NCBI RefSeq assembly: GCF_019042655.1
Contig: NZ_JAHPZO010000005.1
Location: 62,001 to 126,000 of the forward strand
Source of the DNA: Planococcus sp. CP5-4_YE
GTDB taxonomy: Bacteria; Bacillota; Bacilli; Bacillales_A; Planococcaceae
DNA length: 64,000 nt
Direction of reading: 5' to 3'
The notes below the pieces were generated by a model. It made no database searches. It was not told where the DNA came from and saw nothing but the letters and a program-made list of their open reading frames with translations. Each line of letters opens with the position of its first letter. Within the stretch, counting starts at the first letter, position 1. Shown here one piece after another: positions 15,814 through 24,031 of this stretch. Position numbers and translations under genes: made by a program.

Positions 15814-16266
15814 TTATCGGTTTTCAGCGATACGCTTTAATTCGGCGGCGCGCGTCGACAAGAACTTTTCCATATGGCGTTTGAGAAATAATTTATCGGC
15901 AAGTCTTCCGATAACCCCGAACGGCGTCCGGTAGACGAACCAGTCTTTCATCAGCGTACCGCTGCCGCTCTCGGTAAATTCATGCGTGTGGTGGAAGGAA
16001 TGAAAAGCGCCTTTCACCATTTCATCGCTAAAGCGGTACGGCCGCTCCATTTCGGTAATTTTCGATGTCAGTTTTTGACGGACACCGAGATGTGTCGCTT
16101 TCCATGTCACCCAGTCGCCAAGCTCCATCAGGCCGCTCGTCGTGCCAGCAATGGCGCGTTCGTTGGTCTTTGAGACAGTTTCGATGTGCACGTCAATGCT
16201 TCTGGCCAAATCGAAACAGCGCTCGATCGGTGCTTCCATATAAGTTTCGTGGACAATCCTTGGCAT
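15814..16266 (-). CDS. SRPBCC (START-like) family protein
   Basis: A 150-residue protein starting MPRIVHETYMEAPIERCFDL, with AGAGGGGA five bases upstream. A much longer open frame begins 29 codons earlier without a ribosome site. The opening strand and the 'APIERCFDLARS-DVH' helix, then VTWKATHLGVRQKLTSKI, SFHHTHEF and the long C-terminal helix (ADKLFLKRHMEKFLSTRAAELKR), match SRPBCC cyclase/dehydrase-like proteins. These bind hydrophobic ligands in a deep pocket. The ligand is unknown. It is convergent with the RsbR-like gene. Confidence 0.85.
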   Translation of the reverse strand: MPRIVHETYMEAPIERCFDLARSIDVHIETVSKTNERAIAGTTSGLMELGDWVTWKATHLGVRQKLTSKITEMERPYRFSDEMVKGAFHSFHHTHEFTESGSGTLMKDWFVYRTPFGVIGRLADKLFLKRHMEKFLSTRAAELKRIAENR

Positions 16267-16405
16267 GCCATCCCCTCTTTCCTTGCTGCTTTCAGCTTGT
16301 TCTCCTTCAATACCCTTTGACGGAACTGTTATTCCTCGCAGCCATCTATACAAGAAGGAATTGGCTTGCGATTTCGAGAATCATTAAGAGACAGGAGGAT
16401 TTTAA

Positions 16406-17158
16406 ATGAGTACAGATATTTTGAAACAAAACCGCACGAGCTGGAACACGGTCGCAGGCCATTTTAACGGCGTCGATGCGCTGCCTGGCTACGGCCCTTT
16501 CGCTCAAAGTGAAGACGAATTGCGCCTATTCGATTCGATTGAAGGCAAAAACGTACTCGACATCGGCTGTGGCAGCGGCCATTCCTTGCTTTACATGAAC
16601 AAACAAGGCGCTAAGGACATTTGGGGCGTCGATTTGTCCGATACGCAAATCGAACGGGCCACAGAGACATTAAGTGGTTGGGATGCGCAGCTTTACTGCG
16701 CCGCGATGGAAGAAGATATTGGGCTTCCGGAAGCCTATTTCGATATCGTCTACTCGATTTATGCGATTGGTTGGACACTTGATCTCGACCGGACGTTTAG
16801 ATTGATCTATTCCTATTTGCGGCCAGGCGGAACATTCATCTTCAGTTGGGACCATCCGCTCTATGTCCATTTGAAAAGCGAAGATGGGCTCGTTTCATTG
16901 AACGGATCCTATCAAGATGAAGACAGCATGCATTACGCCAATTTTAAAGGCGAGAATGCGCCGATGACGATTCCTAAGCGCAAGTTCAGCACATATTTAA
17001 ACGCCTTGGTGAAAGCCGGATTCAATATCGAGCAAGTGGTCGAGCCGGATGTCCCACATGACTTGAAAGATGTGGCGGCGGAAGCGTCCGACCGTTATTA
17101 CTCGCTTTATAAAGCGCAGAAATTCCCGACGAGTTTTATTATCAAAGCAAGGAAATAA
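16406..17158 (+). CDS. Class I SAM-dependent methyltransferase
   Basis: A 250-residue cytoplasmic protein. The SAM-binding motif I is NVLDIGCGSGHSLLYM (about residues 48-63), followed by the acidic end of strand 2 (WGVDLSD), motif II (FDIVYSIYAIGWTLD) and the post-II PGGTFIFSWDHPL. This is the Methyltransf_11/25 arrangement. Residues 1-40 (KQNRTSWNTVAGHFNG) form the usual N-terminal cap. The substrate is not evident. ACAGGAGG lies seven bases before the ATG, and a strong terminator follows the gene. Confidence 0.92.
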   Translation: MSTDILKQNRTSWNTVAGHFNGVDALPGYGPFAQSEDELRLFDSIEGKNVLDIGCGSGHSLLYMNKQGAKDIWGVDLSDTQIERATETLSGWDAQLYCAAMEEDIGLPEAYFDIVYSIYAIGWTLDLDRTFRLIYSYLRPGGTFIFSWDHPLYVHLKSEDGLVSLNGSYQDEDSMHYANFKGENAPMTIPKRKFSTYLNALVKAGFNIEQVVEPDVPHDLKDVAAEASDRYYSLYKAQKFPTSFIIKARK

Positions 17159-17168
17159 GCAAATAATT

Positions 17169-17207
17169 AAAGACCGTGCCTGCGCTTAAGCGTCAACACG
17201 GTCTTTT
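17169..17207. terminator. Terminator after the methyltransferase gene
   Basis: A perfect 10-bp stem, AAAGACCGTG (17169-17178) with CACGGTCTTT (17197-17206), followed by TTTTTT. It can also serve the convergent GNAT gene at 17223. Confidence 0.92.
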
Positions 17208-17222
17208 TTCATAACCCATCTG

Positions 17223-17765
17223 TTAAATGATACGGCCCATCACTACGGTATCGTAATAGTTGCCATCTGCTAAGCGTTTGTCCATTTTCAGCACACCTTC
17301 CACTCTAAAGCCGCAGTTTGCATATAGCTCGATGGCTTTTTCATTGCTTTCGAGGACTTTTAGACTTATCTTCTTGATTCCTTGCATATCCGCCCAGTGG
17401 ATCGATGCCTCCAACAGCTTGCGGCCCATGCCGTAACCCCAGAATTTCTTGAGCACCCCAACACCGAACTCCACTTGATGCTGGGTCCGATTCAGCGCGT
17501 TTCCTTCACATCTGGAAAACCCGGCAATCTGACCACCCACTTCGGCCACCAGAAATAAATTCAGGCTGCTTTTCGCATCCTCTTCGATAAGCCTTTCGAA
17601 TGCCGCCGCATCCAAATAAGCTTCTCCCCGCTTGCGGTCCATATTTTCCGTCTCGCCGTCGATCTGTAAACGGACTTTCTCCAATTGCACTGCATCTTGG
17701 ATCTCCGCGCTTCGAACGCAATAATCCAAGCCTTTTACTTGAAACAGCTGTTTCGTTAGTTGCAT
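17223..17765 (-). CDS. GNAT family N-acetyltransferase (RimJ/RimL-like)
   Basis: A 180-residue single-domain acetyltransferase. The core is VEFGVGVLKKFWGYGMGRKLLEASIHWA, in which W-G-Y-G-M-G is the acetyl-CoA loop, followed by ISLKVLESNEKAIELYANCGFRVEG, the classical closing motif N-x-x-A-I-x-L-Y-x-x-x-G-F. The tail (DGNYYDTVVMGRII) is that of RimJ/RimL or SpeG-like acetyltransferases. AGGGGATGA precedes the ATG. The acceptor is unknown. It lies downstream of the MATE gene on the same strand, with a 29-base gap. Confidence 0.9.
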   Translation of the reverse strand: MQLTKQLFQVKGLDYCVRSAEIQDAVQLEKVRLQIDGETENMDRKRGEAYLDAAAFERLIEEDAKSSLNLFLVAEVGGQIAGFSRCEGNALNRTQHQVEFGVGVLKKFWGYGMGRKLLEASIHWADMQGIKKISLKVLESNEKAIELYANCGFRVEGVLKMDKRLADGNYYDTVVMGRII

Positions 17766-17794
17766 CTCATCATCCCCTGAGTTGTTGGAATCGG

Positions 17795-19158
17795 TTATTT
17801 ATATGGAGCTATCATATCCGCAGTGAACTGCAGCTTCTTTTTCTGTCTCAGTTGATAATATACGATCGTTAACAAGACAATCAATTCCGATAAGGGTATC
17901 GCAAGCCATGCGCCCGTTACACCGAAAAATACCGGCAAGATGCTCAGCAAAATCAACAGCACGACAATTTCACGTGCTGCGGTGATCCATGTCGCCATAC
18001 GGATTTCGCCGGTTGATTGATAATAAGTCATCATGACGAAATTGGTGCCCATGAACAAATACGCGATAAAGAACAACTGAATGCCGGAAGTCGCGATATT
18101 CATCACGGCGTCCGGGAAATCGCCGAATACGCTGGCGATGGTGGCGGCAAAGAATTGCCCGAAGATAAAAAACAGCAAGCCTGCCACAAACGCCGTCCCA
18201 ATCGCGAGTTGCAGCGTCTTCTTGATCTTCGCCTGGTCTTTCGCCCCGCTGTAATAACTGACCAGCGGCTGGATAGCCGAACCCATCCCAAGGAATGCGA
18301 GTAACATAACGCTGTGGACGTAGTTGAGAATCGCGAATGCCGCAACGCCTTCCGTTCCCGCTAGGCGTTCAAAGACATTATTATGCGAAATGGTAAACAC
18401 CGACATGCCGACTTCTGCCAAGAAACTCGGGAAGCCGATCACTAGAATCAAGAGGAGCAATTTTCGGTTCGGTTTGAACCGGACAAAGCGCAATTGATTG
18501 CCCTTTTTGAAGAAATGCGTGCACAACACGAGCATACCGACAAATGCCGCGAGTAAAGTCGCAGCTGCTGCACCCTTGACGCCGAAGTCCAACACAAACA
18601 AGAATAGGTAATTCAATCCGATGTTCAATAAGGAAGTCGTGACGAGCGACACCATCGCGAGGTTCGGGCTGCCGTCATTACGCACCATGATGCTGAGGGC
18701 ATTTTCCATCGTGAAGACGAAGCCGAACAACAACATTAAATATAAATAATCAGAGACGTATGGATAGGTTTCCGCATTCGCCCCGAGCAGGTAAGCGAGT
18801 TCTGTGCGGAACGGAAATGCTACGAGGCCGATGAGGAGCGTCACTGCAAAAATCGAGGCCATCGCGTGCGAAAAGACGATTCTCGCCTCCTCTGTCCGCT
18901 TCGCCCCCATGAGAGCAGAAAATCTCGTGGCGCCGCCGATGCCGATCATAGCGACATCGCGACGAATAAAGTATAGACCGGTGCCGCGATGCCGACGCCG
19001 CCCAGTGCGACCGGTCCGAGGCGATTGCCGACCATGATGCCGTCCGCAACGATATTGATGGCCATCAGCAGCATGCCGATGGTTGAAGGCACCAAATAGC
19101 GGATAAATGCCTTTCCGACTGATTCGGTATCGAGACGGTGAATAGATTGTTGTGCCAT
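17795..19158 (-). pseudogene. MATE family multidrug efflux transporter, split by a -1 frame change
   Basis: Two overlapping frames together give one MATE transporter of about 453 residues, the normal size. The first (18946-19158) encodes residues 1-70, MAQQSIHRLDTESVGKAF... to GGVGIAAPVYTLFVAMSL, and ends at a TGA. The second (17795-18949) starts on the overlapping ATG and continues MIGIGGATRFSALMGAKRTEE... to the end. The junction GCGATGTCGCTATGATCGG would be in frame with one extra A (CTAATGATC). Either a single-base deletion has broken the gene, there is a sequencing error, or the parts are translated by ATGA coupling. AAGGAGG precedes the first ATG. A TetR regulator lies just upstream. 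Confidence 0.85.
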
Positions 19159-19320
19159 GTTGAATTGCCTCCTTGCTTTCTAAAACAATGAAAACTATAT
19201 TTGTTTTTTTAGTTTTTTCAGTCCGAAGAAATACTGGCTTTGGTTAGCCAGTTTATTTTTTATATAACCTATACGCTTGATTTGATTAAAGCAAATACTT
19301 AGAAACACTTGTCAACGAAA

Positions 19321-19530
19321 TATCTAAGTGTTTGGAGAATCGTCTGCTCGTAAACCCTTCTGCTCAATAATGCTGCGCATTACTTTCGCAAAGATAAGGT
19401 CTCCCATCGGTCGACCTTATCTTTCCTGTGGATCAGCGAGACGGCCGAGACCCCGCAAGGCGCTTAGCGACTGAGGAGGCTTGGACGCGAGCCCACGGAA
19501 AGCGAGAAGTAAGATTCGGAAAACACGGAC
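19321..19530. repeat. Interspersed palindromic repeat, copy A, with an internal hairpin
   Basis: It shares blocks with copies at 53401-53540 and 61201-61310: TCTAAGT(G/A)TTTGGAGAA, GAGACCCCGCA, GAGGAGGCT, GCCC(A/G)CGGAAAGCG and TTCGGAAAA. This copy also carries a perfect 12-bp stem, AAAGATAAGGTC (19390-19401) with GACCTTATCTTT (19413-19424). It fills the gene-free gap between the MATE and TetR genes. Confidence 0.75.
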
Positions 19531-19584
19531 CGACGAAAGCTATAAAATCTAAGTGAAATTATTTCTAATCAGCCAGCATTTTCC

Positions 19585-20139
19585 CTATTCGTTTTTCACG
19601 AACCCGTCCAATAATAATTCACTCATCGTTTCAACAGCTTCCTTAATGGAAATGCTTTGTTCCGAGAAAAACTGCTGGTCCAAGGAAATATTGACGACAT
19701 TCAAAATCATTTTCATTAACAGGTCGATGTTCTGCCGCTTAATCAGGCCAGTTTCCATGCCTTCTTCAAGCAATTGCTTCAAATCATCCCATTGATTCAT
19801 TTCCCGATCGACACGCTGCCATTGTTCCGGGTAATAACGTCTCAACTGCTCTAGGACACGCAAATCGAAAAAGTCGTTATGGTTCGGAATCATGACGATG
19901 AGTTGGTGAATTTTCTCCTGCAAGCTAAGAGTGTCGTCTTCACGTATCACTTGCGCCCGTTGTTCGTATTCCGAAAACGCCTGATCGATGATCGTTTCCA
20001 GGATTTCCAGCTTGGACGAAAAGTTTTCGTATAAAGTGCGCTTGCTGATGCCAAGCCGCTTGGCCAAGTCATCCATCGTAAACTTGATGCCATTGTTTCT
20101 CGTTTCTTCGATAAATGCCTGGATAATTCGAGTTTTCAC
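19585..20139 (-). CDS. TetR/AcrR family transcriptional regulator
   Basis: A 184-residue repressor. The GTG start at 20139 (MKTRIIQAFIEETRNNG) is seven bases after GAGGAGG; the longer frame upstream lacks a ribosome site. The N-terminal helix-turn-helix is KFTMDDLAKRLGISKRTLYENFSS (about residues 18-41), a clear TetR signature. The rest is a helical ligand-binding/dimerisation domain with no recognisable ligand motif. It lies upstream of and in the same direction as the MATE exporter, the usual layout for an exporter and its repressor. Confidence 0.92.
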   Translation of the reverse strand: MKTRIIQAFIEETRNNGIKFTMDDLAKRLGISKRTLYENFSSKLEILETIIDQAFSEYEQRAQVIREDDTLSLQEKIHQLIVMIPNHNDFFDLRVLEQLRRYYPEQWQRVDREMNQWDDLKQLLEEGMETGLIKRQNIDLLMKMILNVVNISLDQQFFSEQSISIKEAVETMSELLLDGFVKNE

Positions 20140-20164
20140 CGCCGAACCTCCTCTATAAAAACTA

Positions 20165-20193
20165 ATAATACTATAATCGTTTTCATAGTTCAA
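20165..20193 (-). promoter_or_regulatory. Promoter of the TetR gene with a possible operator
   Basis: On the minus strand, TTGAAC (20188-20193), a 17-bp spacer and TATTAT (20165-20170). The spacer contains ATGAAAACGATTATAG. A similar ATGAAAACTATA lies at about 19185-19196, upstream of the MATE gene, so both may be bound by the TetR protein. Confidence 0.6.
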
Positions 20194-20246
20194 GAATAAA
20201 GAGCCATGACGAAAAAAGGATCGGCATTGTAAGCCGATCCTTTTCT

Positions 20247-20735
20247 TCAAGCCAATAATTTACTGCTTTTTGTTTTCTCCAAACGGTACATCAATACAAC
20301 GCCAAGCACGGCACCGCTGATGCTTGATACGAGAAATGGCGGCATGAAGAACAAGGCACCGACTTCAGTTCCCATCAGAACACGTGCGTATGGCACCGCG
20401 ACTAATGAGGCGATGATACCGGTTCCGAGAATTTCACCGGCTGCCGCAAAACCGAGCCGTCCGCTGTAGCGGTAAAAGACACCAGCAAGCAAGGCGCCGA
20501 TCATGCCGCCCGGAAACGCGAGCAGCGAGCCGGTCCCCGTCAAGACGCGAACCGCACCGGTCAATAGGGCGATAACGACCGCAGGACCTGGACCGAAGAC
20601 GACAGCTGCGATGACATTGATGGCATGCTGTACTGGATAGGCACGAGCGATGCCGGCCGGGAACCAGACGAACGCCGATCCTGCGACGGCGAGTGCAACG
20701 AACATCGCCATGAGGACGAGTTTTCTCGTGTTCAT
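20247..20735 (-). CDS. thiW: ThiW, ECF transporter S component for a thiamine precursor
   Basis: A 162-residue membrane protein starting MNTRKLVLMAMFVALAVAGS, with about five hydrophobic helices. The pattern VWFPAGIARAYPVQHAINVIAAVVFGPG, followed by VRVLTGTGSLLAFPGGMIGALLAG, is the ThiW signature. ThiW is a substrate-capture subunit of energy-coupling-factor transporters and is predicted to bring in the thiazole moiety. Its ATG overlaps the thiE stop (ATGA), and it is the last gene of the TPP riboswitch-controlled operon. The EcfA/EcfT energy module is not encoded here. Confidence 0.9.
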   Translation of the reverse strand: MNTRKLVLMAMFVALAVAGSAFVWFPAGIARAYPVQHAINVIAAVVFGPGPAVVIALLTGAVRVLTGTGSLLAFPGGMIGALLAGVFYRYSGRLGFAAAGEILGTGIIASLVAVPYARVLMGTEVGALFFMPPFLVSSISGAVLGVVLMYRLEKTKSSKLLA

Positions 20736-21379
20736 CCGACCTGCCTCCCAGGAACCGATTGTTTGAAGCGCTCGATTTGCCCTGCAACATCTTGTGCCTG
20801 CGCTATTGAAGAAATGACAGCGATGCCGGAGACGCCGGCCCGCCAGACCATTTCGGCGTTGCCCGGTTCGATGCCGCCTATGCCGATAACTGGCACATTT
20901 GGGTATTGGGTTTTCACTTTGATGATTTCAGCGACACCTGCTGGCGGTTTCGCATCACTTTTCGTGCGCGTCCCAAATACCGGACCCATGCCAAGATACG
21001 TGGCGCCGCATGTCAGCGCTTCGTTCGCTTCCTTGACTGAATGCACCGAGACGCCGAGAGCCATCGACGCGCCGATTTGTTTTCTTACCTGTCCACAGTC
21101 CATATCGTCCTGTCCGATATGGATGCCGTCCGCTTTGATCGTACAGGCAAGCTCAACATCGTCATTGATGAAGATCGGAACACCGTATTCACCGCACAAG
21201 CTCTTGCACTTGGCAGCGAACTCTACGAGTGCATCGCCTATTAATGCACCGGGCCCTTTTTCGCGCAGCTGGAAATGGGTGATACCTCCTTGAAGTGCTT
21301 CTTCGAGCAACACTAGCGGCTCTTTAGTACCGGCGTTTGTCGTACCCATTAGAAAATAAATCGCTGGATTCCCGAACAA
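20732..21379 (-). CDS. thiE: Thiamine-phosphate synthase
   Basis: A 215-residue TIM-barrel enzyme that joins HMP-PP and HET-P to give thiamine monophosphate. Motifs: THFQLREKGPGAL, VPIFINDDVELACTIKADGIHIGQDD (pyrophosphate and Mg sites), YLGMGPVFGTRTK and VPVIGIGGI, then GVSGIAVISSI. The start is uncertain. A TTG at 21379 has AAGGAAG nine bases upstream and gives a protein of family length (MLFGNPAIYFLMGTT). Upstream ATGs within thiD have no ribosome site. It overlaps the thiD 3' end by 56 bases with this start. Confidence 0.9.
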   Translation of the reverse strand: MFGNPAIYFLMGTTNAGTKEPLVLLEEALQGGITHFQLREKGPGALIGDALVEFAAKCKSLCGEYGVPIFINDDVELACTIKADGIHIGQDDMDCGQVRKQIGASMALGVSVHSVKEANEALTCGATYLGMGPVFGTRTKSDAKPPAGVAEIIKVKTQYPNVPVIGIGGIEPGNAEMVWRAGVSGIAVISSIAQAQDVAGQIERFKQSVPGRQVG

Positions 21380-22199
21380 AATGAACCACTTCCTTTTCGA
21401 TAGATTCTTTGTAAGCCGCATGATGCGTCGGGCCGTGTCCATGGCCGATGTTCAGTGGATACGCGAGCGCTGCCTGAATAAATTCCTTGGCAGTAAACAA
21501 CGCTTCTTCCACTGGTTTGCCTTTGCCCAGTTCAGCTGTCAGCGCTGCTGAAAATGTACAGCCGGTGCCATGCGTATGGTGCGTTTTGAGCCGTTCCGAG
21601 CGCAGCAAGATCACCGTTTGCTGATCCATATAAAAGTCTTCTGCAACGTCAGGGTCACTGCTATGGCCGCCTTTTATGACGACGGCTTTTGCTCCGAGCG
21701 ATAAAATCGCTTCCGCTGCCATTCTCCGCGAGGCGTCATCTGTGATGTCTATGCCGCTCAACACTTCTGCTTCCGGGATATTTGGGGTGATGATCTTAGC
21801 TAGCGGCACGAGCATCACTTTAATTGCTTCAACCGCTTCCTGTTGCAGCAAAGAAGCGCCGCCTTTTGCGATCATCACGGGATCGATGACGAGCTGTTCC
21901 CAGTTGTAGCGTTTGATGCCTAGTGCCGTTTCTTCGATGATGCCGGCGTCAAACAGCATGCCGGTCTTAAGCGCGCGGATGTTGAAGTCGGTTCCGATTG
22001 CATCGAGCTGTTGTTTGACCGCTTGCCGGTCCATGGGATAAATGCCGTGAACGCCTTGCGTGTTTTGGGCGGTCACCGCCGTTACCGCCGAACAGCCAAA
22101 AGTGCCAAGTTCTTGAAAGGTCTTCAAATCCGCCTGTATGCCCGCGCCTCCGCCTGAATCAGATCCAGCAATCGTCAATACTTGGGCTTTAGCGTCCAT
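21324..22199 (-). CDS. thiD: Bifunctional hydroxymethylpyrimidine kinase/phosphomethylpyrimidine kinase
   Basis: A 291-residue ribokinase-fold enzyme that phosphorylates HMP twice to give HMP-PP. Signatures: LTIAGSDSGGGAGIQADLKT at the N-terminus, VIDPVMIAKGGASLL, ITPNIPEAEVLSG and the catalytic anion-hole motif HTHGTGCTFSAALTAELGKG. Length is slightly above the usual 265-275 because of a C-terminal extension (VVHFVRESSDLFSNGYDKRRY region) that overlaps thiE. It starts at the ATG overlapping the 3' end of thiM by 11 bases, which implies translational coupling. Confidence 0.95.
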   Translation of the reverse strand: MDAKAQVLTIAGSDSGGGAGIQADLKTFQELGTFGCSAVTAVTAQNTQGVHGIYPMDRQAVKQQLDAIGTDFNIRALKTGMLFDAGIIEETALGIKRYNWEQLVIDPVMIAKGGASLLQQEAVEAIKVMLVPLAKIITPNIPEAEVLSGIDITDDASRRMAAEAILSLGAKAVVIKGGHSSDPDVAEDFYMDQQTVILLRSERLKTHHTHGTGCTFSAALTAELGKGKPVEEALFTAKEFIQAALAYPLNIGHGHGPTHHAAYKESIEKEVVHFVRESSDLFSNGYDKRRY

Positions 22200-22950
22200 A
22201 AAGTGCCGCCTCCTGTCGTTTGGATAGTTCGTCCAAAAAGGCCATTTGGAAAGTTCCCGGGTTCAAAGCAACTTTCGACGCGCGGCTTCCTGCATTCCCA
22301 TAAATTTGCAAACCATAGGCAAGCACATCAAGCGGGGTAGATTCTTTGTCCGTCAAGAATGCCGCAAGCACCGCACTGAGCAAACAACCCATTCCGGTGA
22401 CCGACGCCATCAACGGGTCTCCGCCTGTGATGTGCTCGGTCCGTTCACCATCCGTCACTAAATCGCTTGTGCCTGTTACCGCGACAATTGTTTGGTATTC
22501 ATCCGCCACTTGTTTGGCGATCATTCCCAAATCGCCCTGGCCCTCGCCCGCATCAACGCCGCGCGCTTGCCAATCGGCTCCTGCAATGGCCGCGAGCTCG
22601 CCAGCGTTGCAGCGCAGGAGGGTAACGTCGAGTTCCGTCAGCAATCGTTTCACGGCCTGTAAACGATAAGCTGTCGCCCCGGCACCGACCGGATCCAACA
22701 CAATCGGAATGCCTTTTTCCATCGCAGCGCGTCCCGCGATGAGCATGCTTTCAAAAGAGCGCTCCGTGATCGTGCCAATATTGAGCGATAAGGCATCGGC
22801 ATGTCCTGTGAGTTCCGCGACTTCCTGTTGTTCATCGCCCATGACCGGCGAAACGCCGAGCGCCAGCAAGCCGTTTGCCTGAAAGTTCGAGACGACGTGA
22901 TTGGTGATGCAATGAATTAAGGGTTTTCGTGTACGCAATTCCCTAAGCAT
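22189..22950 (-). CDS. thiM: Hydroxyethylthiazole kinase
   Basis: A 253-residue ribokinase-fold kinase that phosphorylates the thiazole moiety for salvage. Motifs: PLIHCITNHVVSNFQANGLLALG (substrate site), SPVMGDEQQEV, IVLDPVGAGATAYR, LRCNAGELAAIAG and the C-terminal VTGMGCLLSAVLAAF with the catalytic Cys in place of the usual D-x-x-C pattern. The start MLRELRTRKP lies nine bases after AAAGGAG. The longer in-frame option lies entirely within tenA. It overlaps the tenA stop by eight bases. Confidence 0.95.
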   Translation of the reverse strand: MLRELRTRKPLIHCITNHVVSNFQANGLLALGVSPVMGDEQQEVAELTGHADALSLNIGTITERSFESMLIAGRAAMEKGIPIVLDPVGAGATAYRLQAVKRLLTELDVTLLRCNAGELAAIAGADWQARGVDAGEGQGDLGMIAKQVADEYQTIVAVTGTSDLVTDGERTEHITGGDPLMASVTGMGCLLSAVLAAFLTDKESTPLDVLAYGLQIYGNAGSRASKVALNPGTFQMAFLDELSKRQEAALYGR

Positions 22951-23632
22951 GATGGACACGCTCCTTTTTCGCAGGCAGTTCCCAAGTTTCCATCGTCCAC
23001 GCCTGCTGCCAGAACTGCCATTCATAATAGCTGCTTCTTCTGAAGTGTGTTTTCAATTCCTGGCGACGCTCTTCCGGCAACCCTTCCGCCAGTTGGTCCA
23101 TCCGTTCAATCTGTTCATTCACCAGTTCCCCGAACCATTCAGAACCATATGTGCCGATCCATTTCTGAAAAATCGGTTCTTCGGGCGTCGCCGTCTTCAA
23201 GCGTTCACCGATTTCGTAGTATAGCCAATAGCACGGAAGCAAAGCCGCAAGCACGTCCGCCAAATCGCCCTCTGCGGAGCGGTACATATGTGAAACATAG
23301 GCATAGGCGTGTGGCGACGGTTCGAACAATTTCCAGTCTTCTTCGGTCACACCGAGCAGCTCCATGAATGATTCATGAAGTGCGAGTTCTGCGGCACAGG
23401 TCTGTTCCGCGTGATGCGCAAATGACTGAGTCGTTTTCAAATCTTTCGCTTTCACTGCGCCGATCGATTGCACTTTTGCGAAATGGGTCAGGTAATAAGC
23501 GTCTTGCATAACGTAAAATTTGAAGACATCGAGCGGCAAATCGCCTTTCGCGATGCCTTTTACAAACGGGTGTTCAAAACTGGCGTCCCATAAATCTGCA
23601 CATTCCAACCGGACTTCTTTACAAAATGTCAT
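22943..23632 (-). CDS. tenA: Aminopyrimidine aminohydrolase / thiaminase II
   Basis: A 229-residue all-helical enzyme that hydrolyses aminopyrimidine breakdown products of thiamine to HMP for salvage. Active-site segments: FVKGIAKGDLPLDVFKFYVMQD with DAYYLTHFAK, LPCYWLYYEIGERLK carrying the catalytic Cys, and the C-terminal YYEWQFWQQAW with its conserved Tyr/Glu. The start MTFCKEVRLEC has AAAGGAGAG six bases upstream; an earlier in-frame ATG falls in the leader. It is the first gene after the TPP riboswitch terminator. Confidence 0.95.
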   Translation of the reverse strand: MTFCKEVRLECADLWDASFEHPFVKGIAKGDLPLDVFKFYVMQDAYYLTHFAKVQSIGAVKAKDLKTTQSFAHHAEQTCAAELALHESFMELLGVTEEDWKLFEPSPHAYAYVSHMYRSAEGDLADVLAALLPCYWLYYEIGERLKTATPEEPIFQKWIGTYGSEWFGELVNEQIERMDQLAEGLPEERRQELKTHFRRSSYYEWQFWQQAWTMETWELPAKKERVHHA

Positions 23633-23650
23633 GTCGCTCTCTCCTTTTTT

Positions 23651-23688
23651 GGGCAAAATAAAACACCGCTTTCCAGGTAGGAAAGCGG
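23651..23688 (-). terminator. Riboswitch expression-platform terminator
   Basis: Minus-strand arms CCGCTTTCC (23680-23688) and GGAAAGCGG (23666-23674), loop TACCT, followed by TGTTTTATTTT. It lies between the TPP aptamer and tenA, so it should form when TPP is bound. Confidence 0.9.
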
Positions 23689-23730
23689 CGATAAAGGTCA
23701 GCTGAAGAAATTGGAGAAAAGCTCACAATT

Positions 23731-23820
23731 CGCCCACTTCCCTACGCTGGTATGATCCAGATCAGGTTCAAAGGGTCCGGACTCTTGTCCGTCTCAGCCA
23801 ACATGGCTCCCCTAGTGGAA
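23731..23820 (-). promoter_or_regulatory. TPP riboswitch (THI box) aptamer
   Basis: The minus strand reads CACTAGGGGAGCC, then GGCTGAGACGGAC, then GACCCTTTGAACCTGATCTG and GATCATACCAGCGTAGGGAA. These are the conserved blocks of the TPP aptamer: the GGGG-GCC strand of P1, CUGAGA, the CCUUUGAACCUGAUCUGG core and the GCGUAGGGAAG closing strand. It controls the downstream tenA-thiM-thiD-thiE-thiW operon by transcription termination. Confidence 0.97.
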
Positions 23821-23847
23821 TAGCGATATTTTTTTATTGTCGGCAAT

Positions 23848-23876
23848 AGAATACCATAGCTGGCTTATGAATTCAA
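23848..23876 (-). promoter_or_regulatory. Promoter of the thiamine operon
   Basis: On the minus strand, TTGAAT (23871-23876), a 17-bp spacer and TATTCT (23848-23853), with TGG just before the -10 as an extended element. Transcription would start near 23841, about 20 bases before the aptamer. Confidence 0.7.
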
Positions 23877-24031
23877 AACTTTTTGAATTTTGATGTAGTG
23901 TATTGAAGAGCAAGTGAATTTTGTGTTCAGGATGAGAGCGGGTTGACCAGGAGTTTTGCTGGTTATCCGCAGTGCTGCTTAAGTTGAGTTTTCCTAGTTC
24001 TCTTGCGAGCGTTTTGTTAAGAAACCAGTCC

